Positions 44,207 through 56,663 of a stretch of 64,000 bases of DNA are shown in pieces; the first letter of the stretch is position 1, and each line of letters begins with the position of its first letter. The translations under genes were made by a program, and so were the position numbers. A model generated the notes under the pieces. It ran no database searches. It saw nothing but the letters and a program-made list of their open reading frames with translations, and was not told the DNA's origin. Source of the DNA: an uncultured Luteitalea sp. (lineage in GTDB: Bacteria; Acidobacteriota; Vicinamibacteria; Vicinamibacterales; Vicinamibacteraceae); NCBI GenBank assembly GCA_934541105.1, contig CAKTDA010000004.1:372001-436000 (forward strand). Direction: 5' to 3'.

Positions 44207-46302
44207 CCGCGGCCGATCCGCTCCAGGAATCCCTCGCGGCGCTGCCGGGCGTCGGGCCCACGCGCGCCGCCGCGCTCGCGTCCGCCGGCCTGCGCACGGT
44301 CGAGGACCTGCTGCTCCGCTTCCCGCTCCGCTACGAGGACCGCGGCCACATCGTGCCCATCGGCTCGCTGCGTCCGGGCACGGCCACGGTTGCGGGCGAG
44401 GTCGTCCACGCCGAGCTCAAGCCGACGCGCCGTCCACGGTTCACCGTGTTCGAGCTCACCCTCCGCGACGGCACCGGGACCGCGCGCGCGGTGTTCTTCA
44501 ACCAGCGTTTCCTCGCGCAGGTCTTCAGGCCGGGGCAGCAGGTCGTGCTGCACGGCAAGGTCGAGTGGAACAGCCAGGGGCCGCAGTTCCAGACGCCGCA
44601 GTACGAGTTCGTGGACGTGGCGTCGGTGGAGGAGGGCAGCAGCATCCACACCGGCCGCATCGTGCCGGTGTACGAACGTGTCGGCCCCCTGACGCCGAAG
44701 CTGCAGCGCGACCTCGTCGCGCGCGCGCTCGAGCGGCTGCCTGAATCGGTTCCCGATCCCTTGCCGCTCGACGTGCGGCGGGCCCGCGGCCTGCCGTCGC
44801 GCCGCGAGGCGCTGCTCGACACGCACTTCCCGCCGGAGGGGACGAGCGTCGAGACGCTCAACGGGTTCCGCACGCCGGCGCAGGTGCGGCTCATTCTCGA
44901 GGAGTTCGTCCTCTTCCAGCTCGCACTCGCGGATCAGCGGGCCCGCGTCGTCGCCACGGCCAAGCCGCACCGGATCGTGGTGTCGGACGCGATTCGCGAT
45001 CTCGCGCGGCAGATCCTCCCGTTCACGCTCACCGCGGGGCAGAAACAGGCCCTGCGGGAGATCGTCGAGGATCTCCAGCGTGAGGCGCCGATGAACCGCC
45101 TGCTCCAGGGCGACGTCGGGTCGGGCAAGACGATCGTCGCGCTGATCGCGGCCGTCGTCGCGATGGCCAACGGGTTGCAGGCCGTGCTGATGGCGCCCAC
45201 CGAACTGCTCGCCGAGCAGCACGCGCGCACCGTGGCGGCGCGACTCGAGGGCACCCCGTTCCGCTCCGTCCTGTTGACGGGCAGCCAGCGCAGCATCGCG
45301 CGACGCACGGCACTTGCCGCGATCGCGTCGGGCGAGGCGTCGCTCGTCGTCGGCACCCATGCCGTGCTCGAGGATCCGGCGCTGTTCAGCCGCCTCGGCC
45401 TCGTCGTCATCGACGAGCAGCATCGCTTCGGCGTCGGGCAGCGCGCGCGGTTGCGCGCGAAGGGGCGGCAGCCCGACGTGCTTGTCATGACCGCCACGCC
45501 GATTCCGCGTACGCTCACGCTGACGGCGTACGGCGATCTCGACGTGTCGGTGATTGCCGACCTGCCGCCGGGTCGGCGGCCCGTGCGCACGACCGCGCGT
45601 CCGGAGGTCCGGCGCGACGAGGCCTACGCGTTCGTGCGTGAGCAGGTGGCCGACGGTCGCCAGGCGTACGTCGTGCTGCCAATCATCGAGGACAGCGAGA
45701 AGATCGACGTGCGCGCGGCGGTGAGCATGGCGGAGGACCTGCGCCACGGTGCGCTGGCCGGGCTGCGACTGGGGCTGCTGCACGGCAGGATGAAGCCCGC
45801 CGACAAGCAGGCCGTGATGCAGGCCTTCATCGCGCGGGACCTCGACGTGCTGGTGACGACGACGGTGATCGAGGTCGGTGTGGACGTGCCCAATGCGAGC
45901 GTGATGGTGGTCGAACATGCCGAGCGCTTCGGCCTCGCGCAGTTGCACCAGTTGCGCGGACGTGTCGGGCGCGGCGCGGCCCAGAGCTTCTGCGTGCTGC
46001 TGTTCGAGCGGCCACTCAGCGAGGATGCCAGACAGCGGCTGGCGGCAATGACCGAGACGACCGACGGCTTCGTGATTGCCGAGCGCGACCTCGCCATTCG
46101 CGGTCCGGGCGACATGTTCGGCACGCGGCAGGCCGGGATGCCGACGCTCCGCATCGGCGATCTCGGCCGCGACAAGGACCTCATGGCCGATGCGCACGCG
46201 CTGGCGCGCGAACTCGTGGCACGGCTGCCGCCCGACGCGGCGCCGCGACGGCTTGCGCGACAGGCGTGGGCCGGCCGCTTCAACCTGGCGCAGGTCGGCT
46301 GA
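44203..46302 (+). CDS. recG: ATP-dependent DNA helicase RecG
   Basis: Branch-migration helicase for stalled forks and Holliday junctions; 699 residues. The wedge OB-fold region (GTGTARAVFFNQRFLAQVF) precedes motif I GDVGSGKTIVALIA near 303, motif II VIDEQHRFG near 402, motif III MTATPIPRTLTLT and the C-terminal TRG motif region (RDLAIRGPGDMFGTRQAG). All helicase motifs are intact. The GTG start overlaps the preceding stop (GTGA), and the stop shares a base with the rsmD ATG (TGATG). Confidence 0.97.
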   Translation: MTAADPLQESLAALPGVGPTRAAALASAGLRTVEDLLLRFPLRYEDRGHIVPIGSLRPGTATVAGEVVHAELKPTRRPRFTVFELTLRDGTGTARAVFFNQRFLAQVFRPGQQVVLHGKVEWNSQGPQFQTPQYEFVDVASVEEGSSIHTGRIVPVYERVGPLTPKLQRDLVARALERLPESVPDPLPLDVRRARGLPSRREALLDTHFPPEGTSVETLNGFRTPAQVRLILEEFVLFQLALADQRARVVATAKPHRIVVSDAIRDLARQILPFTLTAGQKQALREIVEDLQREAPMNRLLQGDVGSGKTIVALIAAVVAMANGLQAVLMAPTELLAEQHARTVAARLEGTPFRSVLLTGSQRSIARRTALAAIASGEASLVVGTHAVLEDPALFSRLGLVVIDEQHRFGVGQRARLRAKGRQPDVLVMTATPIPRTLTLTAYGDLDVSVIADLPPGRRPVRTTARPEVRRDEAYAFVREQVADGRQAYVVLPIIEDSEKIDVRAAVSMAEDLRHGALAGLRLGLLHGRMKPADKQAVMQAFIARDLDVLVTTTVIEVGVDVPNASVMVVEHAERFGLAQLHQLRGRVGRGAAQSFCVLLFERPLSEDARQRLAAMTETTDGFVIAERDLAIRGPGDMFGTRQAGMPTLRIGDLGRDKDLMADAHALARELVARLPPDAAPRRLARQAWAGRFNLAQVG

Positions 46303-46886
46303 TGCGCATCATCGCTGGCGCGTTCAAGGGCCGCACGCTGAAGGCGCCGACGTGGGACGGCCTGCGTCCGACGTCGGACCGCCTGCGCGAGACGCTGTTC
46401 AACGTGCTCGCGCCGCGCGTGGCCGGGGCGCGGGTCCTCGACGTGTGCGCCGGCACGGGGGCTGTGGGCCTCGAGGCGTCGAGCCGCGGTGCGGCGTGGG
46501 TGACGTTCGTGGAACGTGACCGACGTGCGGTCGCGCTCATCGAGGACAACCTGCGGACCTGCCGCGTGAGCGGGGACTATACTATCGACCGCCGCGACGC
46601 CCTCGCGCCGGCGGCCGCGGTTGCCGGCGGCCCGTTCGACATCGTGTTTCTCGATCCGCCGTACACGCACGCGTCCCTCGACCCCTGGCTGGAGGTGGCC
46701 GCCGCGCACGTGGCGCCGACGGGCATCGTGGTGCTCGAGCATGCGACGCGCAGCGGGTCGTCCGCGCAGGTGGCCGGCCTCGTCCGGTCGCGCGTGCTGC
46801 AGCAGGGCGACAGCACGCTGTCCTTCTACGTGGTGTCCGATTCCGTGACCGCGTCACGGCCGGCTTCCGGAGCGATCGATGCCTGA
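46302..46886 (+). CDS. rsmD: 16S rRNA (guanine966-N2) methyltransferase
   Basis: A 194-residue SAM-dependent methyltransferase modifying G966 of 16S rRNA. It starts with the RsmD signature MRIIAGAFKGRTLKAP, then RPTSDRLRETLFNVL, the SAM loop VLDVCAGTGAVGLEASSRGA and the catalytic FLDPPYTHASL. The rsmD-coaD pair is a widely conserved neighbourhood; here the genes overlap by 8 nt. Confidence 0.95.
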   Translation: MRIIAGAFKGRTLKAPTWDGLRPTSDRLRETLFNVLAPRVAGARVLDVCAGTGAVGLEASSRGAAWVTFVERDRRAVALIEDNLRTCRVSGDYTIDRRDALAPAAAVAGGPFDIVFLDPPYTHASLDPWLEVAAAHVAPTGIVVLEHATRSGSSAQVAGLVRSRVLQQGDSTLSFYVVSDSVTASRPASGAIDA

Positions 46887-47379
46887 CCCCCGCCGCGCGA
46901 TTGTCGCCGGGTCGTTCGACCCGCTGACGAACGGGCACCTCGACGTGATCGTGCGCGCGCGCGCGCTCTGCGACCAGGTCGTCGTGGCCGTGCTCGTGAA
47001 TCCCGGCAAGACGCCGCTGCTGGCGCTCGACGATCGTCTCGCCGTCGTGCGTGCCGCGCTGGCCGGCCGGGAGGGGATCGAGGTGGCCTCGTTCGACGGC
47101 CTGCTCGTGGATGCCGCCCGGCGCCACGGCGCGACCGTCGTGGTCCGCGGCCTGCGCAGTGTCTCCGACTACGAGCACGAGTGGCCGATGGCCCGCATGA
47201 ACGCCGCGCTGCTGCCGGGGCTCGAGACCGTGTTCCTGGCCGCGTCGCCTGCCTGGGCGCACGTCAGCTCGACGCTCGTGCGACAGATTCACATGCTGGG
47301 CGGATCGATCGATCGGTTCGTGCCGCCCGCCGTCGTGGACCGCCTGCGGCAGCGGGTGTCACACGAAAGCGGAGCCTGA
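46879..47379 (+). CDS. coaD: Phosphopantetheine adenylyltransferase
   Basis: Penultimate step of coenzyme A synthesis, 4'-phosphopantetheine plus ATP to dephospho-CoA; 166 residues. The nucleotidyltransferase motif GSFDPLTNGHLDV, VVRGLRSVSDYEHE and the C-terminal SSTLVRQI loop are intact. It overlaps rsmD and is followed 3 nt later by the aminotransferase gene. Confidence 0.96.
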   Translation: MPDPRRAIVAGSFDPLTNGHLDVIVRARALCDQVVVAVLVNPGKTPLLALDDRLAVVRAALAGREGIEVASFDGLLVDAARRHGATVVVRGLRSVSDYEHEWPMARMNAALLPGLETVFLAASPAWAHVSSTLVRQIHMLGGSIDRFVPPAVVDRLRQRVSHESGA

Positions 47380-47382
47380 CAC

Positions 47383-48597
47383 ATGCTCGCGAGCCGCACC
47401 ACACGCATTGCGTCGTCGCCGACGATGAAGGGCCTGATTGCCGCGGAACGGCTGCGGCAGGCCGGCGTGGACGTCGTCGACCTCAGCGCCGGCGAACCGG
47501 ACTTCCCGACGCCGGCGCACGTCAAGGCCGCGGCGCATGCGGCCATCGACGCCAACGTCACGCGCTACACGCCGAACGCCGGCACGAGCGAGCTGAAGCA
47601 GGCAATCATCGACCGATACAAGGCCGATTACGGCGTCGAGTACGACGAACGCGAGGTCATCGTCTGCGCCGGCGGGAAGCAGGCGCTCCTGAACGCGGCG
47701 CTTGCGGTGTTCGGGCCCGGCGACGAGGTCATCACGCATGCGCCCGGCTGGCCGACGCTCGTCGAGCAGATCAAGCTGGCCGAAGCGATGCCGGTGGTAG
47801 TGCGGACCTCGCCCGAGGACGGGTTCGCGATCACGGCCGCGTCGTTCATCGACGCGTTCACGCCGCGTACGCGGGCGATCGTGATCAACTCACCGGCCAA
47901 TCCCACCGGCGCGCTCGTGAGCGAATCGGAACTCGCGACGCTCGCGGATGCCGCCGCGTCGCGAGGCATCTGGATCGTCGTCGACCTCTGCTACGAGAAG
48001 CTGATCTACGACCCCGTGCCGCACAATCTGCCGCGCGTGCTCGTGGAGCGGATGCGCGACCGCACGATCCTGGCCGGCTCGGCCTCGAAGGCGTACGCGA
48101 TGACCGGCTGGCGCTGCGGCTGGATGCTCGCACCGGCCGGTGTCGTGTCGGCAGCCAACGCGATCCAGAGCCACTCGACGAGCAACGTCTGCTCGATCAC
48201 GCAGAAGGCGGTGGTGACGGCTCTCACGGGCCCGCAGTCCTGCGTGACCGACATGCTCGACGAATACCGCCGTCGCCGCGACCTGATCCGCGGGCTCGTC
48301 ACGGCCGACGAGCGCCTCACGTGCTCGGTGCCAGCCGGCGCGTTCTACCTGTTCGTGGACGTCTCGGCGCTGTTGTCGCCCGACGGCCTCCGCACGAGCG
48401 CGGACTTCTGCCAGGCGCTGCTCGAGGACCGTCACCTCGTCGTCACCGCGGGCGAGGCCTTCGACGCGCCGGGGTTCTTCCGGATCTCCTACGCCGCCTC
48501 CACCGCGCAGCTCGAGGAGGCCGCACGACGTCTGCACGCCTTCGTCGCCGACGTCGACGCCGGCCGGTACGACGGACGCGGCGCGGCCACGACGTGA
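47383..48597 (+). CDS. aspC: Class I aminotransferase (aspartate aminotransferase-like)
   Basis: A PLP-dependent fold-type I aminotransferase of 404 residues. N-terminal VVDLSAGEPDFPTPAHV, RYTPNAGTSELKQAI, NSPANPTGALVSESEL, the PLP Lys in AGSASKAYAMTGWRCGW, and the conserved C-terminal Arg in FFRISYAAS. These fit the thermostable AspAT subgroup, which in many bacteria also makes arogenate by transaminating prephenate; with tyrA nearby that role is possible but unproven. GTGA overlap with the next gene. Confidence 0.9.
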   Translation: MLASRTTRIASSPTMKGLIAAERLRQAGVDVVDLSAGEPDFPTPAHVKAAAHAAIDANVTRYTPNAGTSELKQAIIDRYKADYGVEYDEREVIVCAGGKQALLNAALAVFGPGDEVITHAPGWPTLVEQIKLAEAMPVVVRTSPEDGFAITAASFIDAFTPRTRAIVINSPANPTGALVSESELATLADAAASRGIWIVVDLCYEKLIYDPVPHNLPRVLVERMRDRTILAGSASKAYAMTGWRCGWMLAPAGVVSAANAIQSHSTSNVCSITQKAVVTALTGPQSCVTDMLDEYRRRRDLIRGLVTADERLTCSVPAGAFYLFVDVSALLSPDGLRTSADFCQALLEDRHLVVTAGEAFDAPGFFRISYAASTAQLEEAARRLHAFVADVDAGRYDGRGAATT

Positions 48598-50003
48598 GCC
48601 AGCACCCGGCCTACGGCGCCGTCACCGAGGCCTTCGTCGCGGCGCTCGAGGCTGCCGTCGGCGCCGGCCACGTGCGGCGTGACGAAGAGGCGCGTGTCGC
48701 GTATGGCACCGACGCCCTGAAGAAGGGGCACCCGGCCGATGTCGTCGTCTGGCCCGGCAGCACGGCGGAGGTCGCGGCGGTGCTGCGCGCCTGCAGCGCG
48801 CATCGCGTGCCCGTGGTGCCGCGCGGGGCGGGCACGGGCTACACCGGCGGCGCGGTGCCCACGCAGGGCGGCGTCGTCCTCGCGCTGTCGCGCCTTGACC
48901 GGATTCTCGAGATCGACGAACGGAACATGCTCGCCGTCGTCGAGCCACATGTGATCACCGGCGACCTGCAGCAGGCCGTCGAGGCCGTGGGGTTGTTCTA
49001 TCCACCCGATCCGGCGAGCCTTGCGACGTCCACGATCGGCGGCAACGTCGCCGAGTGCGCCGGCGGGCCGCGCGCGTTCAAGTACGGCGTCACGAAGCGC
49101 TACGTCCTCGGGCTCGAGGCCGTGCTCGCGTCGGGTGAGGTGATCCGGACCGGCGGCCGGAGCGTGAAGAACGTCGTCGGCTACGACGTCACGCAGCTGC
49201 TCGTGGGGTCGGAAGGGACGCTGGCGGTGATCACGCAGGTGATCGTGCGGCTCGTGCCGCTGCCGCCGACGCAGGTCACGCTGCGTGCGACGTTTGCCTC
49301 GATTCGCGCGGCCGTCGATGCGGTGACGAACCTGATTCGCGCGCGCGTGGTTCCCTCGGCCCTCGAACTCATCGACGGCGACTCGCTGGATGCGGTTGCG
49401 ACGAGCCTCGGCACGCGCGCGCTGGCTCCCGAGGTCACCGGCGCGGTCCTGCTGCTCGAAGTGGACGGCCTTGCCGAGACGGTGCGCGAGGAAGGCCGGC
49501 GCGTGGAGCAGGCGTGCCGGGATGCCGGGGCGACCGAAGTCCTCGTGGCCGCCGACGCGGCGACGCGCCAGGAGCTGTGGCACGTCCGACGGTCGCTCTC
49601 CCTCTCGCTTCGCGTGCTCGCGCCCCTCAAGATCAACCACGACGTGGTCGTGCCGAAGGGGCGCATCCCGGAGTTGTTCGACGTCATCGCGCAGTTGCGC
49701 GCCGACTCGCCGGGCGTCCGCATCCCCTGCTTCGGCCACGTGGGCGACGGCAACATCCACGTCAACCTGATGCTCGATCCCGCTGATCCGGTTGCCGTGG
49801 CGTCGGCCCGGCGCGCCGAGGAGACGCTCTTTGCGAGCGTCGTCGCGCTCGACGGGTCGATCAGCGGCGAGCACGGCATCGGCTTCTCGAAGCGCCCGTT
49901 CGTCCCGCTCGAACTCTCGCCCATCGAGATCGATCTCCAGCGGCGCATCAAGGCCGCGTTCGATCCGCTGCACATCCTCAATCCGGGGAAGATGTTTCCG
50001 TGA
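48594..50003 (+). CDS. glcD: FAD-binding oxidase, glycolate oxidase subunit GlcD type
   Basis: A 469-residue flavoprotein of the VAO family. The FAD domain has VVPRGAGTGYTGGAVPTQGG and ATSTIGGNVAECAGGPRAFKYGV, and the C-terminal half has CFGHVGDGNIHVNLML and SGEHGIGFSKR. This matches GlcD or D-lactate dehydrogenase (2-hydroxyacid to 2-oxoacid). No glcE or glcF (FeS) gene is adjacent, so the electron partner is elsewhere or the enzyme acts alone. GTG 48594 overlaps the aminotransferase stop. It converges with the GT39 gene at 50039. Confidence 0.9.
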   Translation: MSQHPAYGAVTEAFVAALEAAVGAGHVRRDEEARVAYGTDALKKGHPADVVVWPGSTAEVAAVLRACSAHRVPVVPRGAGTGYTGGAVPTQGGVVLALSRLDRILEIDERNMLAVVEPHVITGDLQQAVEAVGLFYPPDPASLATSTIGGNVAECAGGPRAFKYGVTKRYVLGLEAVLASGEVIRTGGRSVKNVVGYDVTQLLVGSEGTLAVITQVIVRLVPLPPTQVTLRATFASIRAAVDAVTNLIRARVVPSALELIDGDSLDAVATSLGTRALAPEVTGAVLLLEVDGLAETVREEGRRVEQACRDAGATEVLVAADAATRQELWHVRRSLSLSLRVLAPLKINHDVVVPKGRIPELFDVIAQLRADSPGVRIPCFGHVGDGNIHVNLMLDPADPVAVASARRAEETLFASVVALDGSISGEHGIGFSKRPFVPLELSPIEIDLQRRIKAAFDPLHILNPGKMFP

Positions 50004-50038
50004 ACACCGCGCTGTGACGCCGGGGTCCGGCAGCCGCC

Positions 50039-51742
50039 TCACTCGTTCGTGACGAGCAGCACCGTCTCGAGATCGCGCGAGGGGTCGGGCCAGAGCAGGG
50101 TGCGCAGGCGCAGGCCGGCGGGGTTGAAGTACTGGACCTCGGCGAGCGTGCGGGCCGTGAACTCGTGCTCGGCGGACAACTGCGCGAGGTCGTCGCGCGT
50201 GATCACGCAGAGCACGCGGCGCGGCTGGTTGAGGAACTCCACCACCTCGTGCGGCTGCACCAGGTCGGTCTGCTTCACGCCGGTGTAGAACACGAGGTTG
50301 CGCACGAACACGCGGTAGGTCGCCGAGGGCTCGCCGCCCTGGTAGACCGCCGTGTACTTGCGCGCCATGACCTGCACGGGTTCGAGATCGGCAGCCGAGG
50401 CCACCGAGTACTGCAGCGACAGCAGCGTCGCGATCGACGCCACCGCCATCGTCACGGGCAGCGCCCAGCGCCGCCGGCTCCACGCCGCCATGAGCACTGA
50501 CCCCGCAGCCACCGTGATGATGCCGGTGCACACGAGCGCGAGCGACGGCGTGAGGACGAACAGCAGCGGGCGGGCGCGGTGCAGGAGCACGCCGAGGATG
50601 AACAGGAACACGGCGCAGAGCGTGCCGCACCAGGCGAGAGCGGCCTGGCGGCCGGTGCGTCCGGGCGCGCTCGTCGTCGTCTCGTCGGGCAGCCTGGCGA
50701 TCACCGTGCGGGCGAGCAGCAGCGCCATCGGCGGCAGCATCGGCAGGATGTAGCGCGGCTGCTTGCCGATGGAGGCCGAGTAGAAGACGAAGGGCACGGC
50801 CGCCCAGATGATGGCGCGCCATTCGGCGCGGGTGACGAGGCGCTCGGCGCGGAAGACGCGGCGCCATGTCGGTAGCCAGAGCAGGATGAAGGGCGACCAG
50901 GGCATGAGGCCGCCGAGCACGATGGGCACGTAGAACCAGAGTGGCCGCGGCTCGTTGTAGCGGTCGGTGGCAAAGCGCTCGAGGTTCTCGCCGATGAAGA
51001 ACCGGTGCATGTAGGCGAGGCCGTGGTGCTGGGCCATCGCCAGGAACCAGGGCGCCGCGACGAGCAGCGCGAGCCCCGCGACGATCGCGATGTCGATGAG
51101 ACCGGGCAGCTGCGAGCGGTCTCCGGGGCTGGAGCCGCGTTCCTTCCACCACACCGGGATGACGGCCAGCACCGGCAGGGCGATGGCGACGGGGCCCTTC
51201 GTGAGGATGCCGAGGCCGATCATCACGCCGGCAAAGGCGAGCCAGAGCCGCCGCCGGGTTCGCGTGGTCGTTGGCGTGGTGCTGGGCGCGCCGATGCCCT
51301 CGATCAGGCCCCATGTCGCGGCTGCAATGAAGAACGCGAGCGGGAGGTCCGGCAGCGAGAGCCGGCCGATGGAGAAGTAGCCGAAGCTCGTCGCGACGAC
51401 GGTCGCGGCGAAGAAGCCGGTGGCGGCGTCGAACCAGCGCCGGCCTGCCAGGTAGGTGAGCAGCGACAACCCGAGCCCGGCAAGCGCCGACGGGAAGCGC
51501 GCCGCGGCCTCGCCCACGCCCGCCGCCTTGTAGGCAATCGCGACGAGCCAGTAGTAGAGGATCGGCTTCTGGAAGCGCAGCTCGTAGTTGTAGTACGGCG
51601 TGAGCCAGTCGCCCGAGACGACCATCTCGCGAGCGGCCTCCGCGTAGAACGCCTCGTCGGAGTCGCCGATTGCGCCGCGACCGAGGCCTGCGAAGAACGT
51701 CAGGAAGCAGACCAGGCCGAGTATGAGCACATGGCGCGACAC
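50039..51742 (-). CDS. Glycosyltransferase family 39 (ArnT/PMT-like) membrane protein
   Basis: A polytopic protein of 567 residues with about 11-12 hydrophobic helices. The first luminal loop has the conserved acidic pair in GAIGDSDEAFYAEAAREMV and the substrate loop LTPYYNYELRFQKPILYYWL, typical of undecaprenyl-phosphate-sugar transferases. It moves a sugar from a polyprenyl carrier to lipid A, protein or another glycan; the acceptor is unknown. The C-terminal 170 residues are soluble. GTG 51742 has no Shine-Dalgarno sequence; TAGAAT lies 11 nt upstream. It diverges from rho. Confidence 0.88.
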   Translation of the reverse strand: MSRHVLILGLVCFLTFFAGLGRGAIGDSDEAFYAEAAREMVVSGDWLTPYYNYELRFQKPILYYWLVAIAYKAAGVGEAAARFPSALAGLGLSLLTYLAGRRWFDAATGFFAATVVATSFGYFSIGRLSLPDLPLAFFIAAATWGLIEGIGAPSTTPTTTRTRRRLWLAFAGVMIGLGILTKGPVAIALPVLAVIPVWWKERGSSPGDRSQLPGLIDIAIVAGLALLVAAPWFLAMAQHHGLAYMHRFFIGENLERFATDRYNEPRPLWFYVPIVLGGLMPWSPFILLWLPTWRRVFRAERLVTRAEWRAIIWAAVPFVFYSASIGKQPRYILPMLPPMALLLARTVIARLPDETTTSAPGRTGRQAALAWCGTLCAVFLFILGVLLHRARPLLFVLTPSLALVCTGIITVAAGSVLMAAWSRRRWALPVTMAVASIATLLSLQYSVASAADLEPVQVMARKYTAVYQGGEPSATYRVFVRNLVFYTGVKQTDLVQPHEVVEFLNQPRRVLCVITRDDLAQLSAEHEFTARTLAEVQYFNPAGLRLRTLLWPDPSRDLETVLLVTNE

Positions 51743-51753
51743 GCTGGCCCCGG

Positions 51754-51759
51754 ATTCTA
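51754..51759 (-). promoter_or_regulatory. -10-like TAGAAT before the GT39 gene
   Basis: Minus-strand TAGAAT, 11 nt before the GTG; predicted leader of about 5 nt. No -35 box is evident. It overlaps the presumed -35 area of the rho promoter. Confidence 0.35.
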
Positions 51760-51776
51760 CACCATGGTTTTTGGGC

Positions 51777-51782
51777 TATACT
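51777..51782 (+). promoter_or_regulatory. -10 element of the rho promoter
   Basis: TATACT on the plus strand would start transcription near 51789 and give rho an approximately 90-nt leader. No good -35 box is visible 16-18 bp upstream. A long leader is common for rho genes, which are often autoregulated by attenuation, but I see no definite structure. Confidence 0.45.
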
Positions 51783-51877
51783 TGCGGCTCACCTCGTGGT
51801 TCAGGGGCTCGGCTCTCGCGCGACGCGCGTCCCGACGCGGCTCCGTGAGTCCCCGGCCACCTCACACCTGACAGAGC

Positions 51878-53263
<1,386 letters not shown>

Positions 53264-53273
53264 GCACGGGTGT

Positions 53274-53293
53274 CCGCCGGACGAGTCCGGCGG
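53274..53293. terminator. GC hairpin between rho and pcm
   Basis: CCGCCGGA-CGAG-TCCGGCGG is a perfect 8-bp stem with a 4-nt loop in the 50-nt gap between these convergent genes. No T-run follows on either strand. Confidence 0.45.
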
Positions 53294-53313
53294 CTGCACC
53301 GCAGGGCGTGCAC

Positions 53314-54003
53314 CTATCGCTGCTCTTTCACCATCGGGACGAAGCGGACCGCCATCAGCCTGCGTTTGTCGAACCCGCCGGCCGTCCGTTCGATGACCAA
53401 CAGATCCTGGTCGTTCACGCCGACGGGCACCACGAGGCGGCCGCCGACCTTCAACTGCTGCTTCAGCGCCTCCGGCACCGCGGGCGGCGCCGCCGTGACG
53501 ACGATGGCGTCGAACGGCGCGTGTTCGGGCCATCCGGCATAGCCGTCGCCGAGGCGCACGGTCACGTTGTCGTAGCCGAGCGTGCGCAGCAGCGCGTCGG
53601 CTCGTGTCGCCAGCGCCGGCACGATCTCGATCGAGTAGACCTGCCGTGCCAGTTCGCCGAGCACGGCCGCCTGGTACGCCGACCCGGTGCCGATCTCGAG
53701 CACGACGTCGTCGGGCTCGATCGCCGCCGCCTCGCTCATCACCGCGACGATGTAGGGCTGCGAGATCGTCTGGCCGTGCCCGATCGACAGCGGGGAGTCG
53801 TGATACGCGAGCGACTCCGACCCCGCCGCGACGAAGCGCTCGCGCGGGACCGTCCGCAGGGCCGCGAGGACGCGCGGGTCGCGGACCCCGCGCGCCTCGA
53901 TCTGATCACGGACCATCGCGTCGCGTTGCATGGCGAATGGCTCCTGGCTCGGTGCGTGGTCGACGCACGCGGTGAGCGCCAGCAGCGTCAGCAGGTAACG
54001 CAT
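53314..54003 (-). CDS. pcm: Protein-L-isoaspartate O-methyltransferase with lipoprotein signal
   Basis: PIMT repairs isoaspartyl residues using SAM; 229 residues. The core has VPRERFV, PLSIGHGQTISQPYIVAVMSE, the SAM loop VLEIGTGSAYQAAVL and YDNVTVRLGDGYAGWPEHAPFDAIVVTAA. The unusual point is the N-terminus: MRYLLTLLALTAC ends in a lipobox L-T-A-C with Cys13, so the protein should be exported and lipidated. AGGAGG lies about 10 nt before ATG 54003. PIMT needs cytosolic SAM, so an extracytoplasmic form is puzzling, although exported PIMT-like proteins are annotated elsewhere. It starts 14 nt after the clpB stop and may belong to the heat-shock unit. Confidence 0.88.
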   Translation of the reverse strand: MRYLLTLLALTACVDHAPSQEPFAMQRDAMVRDQIEARGVRDPRVLAALRTVPRERFVAAGSESLAYHDSPLSIGHGQTISQPYIVAVMSEAAAIEPDDVVLEIGTGSAYQAAVLGELARQVYSIEIVPALATRADALLRTLGYDNVTVRLGDGYAGWPEHAPFDAIVVTAAPPAVPEALKQQLKVGGRLVVPVGVNDQDLLVIERTAGGFDKRRLMAVRFVPMVKEQR

Positions 54004-54017
54004 GGCGGCGACGCCTC

Positions 54018-56627
<2,610 letters not shown>

Positions 56628-56663
56628 GGTTCCCCGGTTCGATGTGCAGTCGATGCCGATGGT

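Noticed and set aside
51783..51877. A riboswitch or structured leader before rho
   Set aside because: No known riboswitch core or stable stem is visible in the 90-nt leader.
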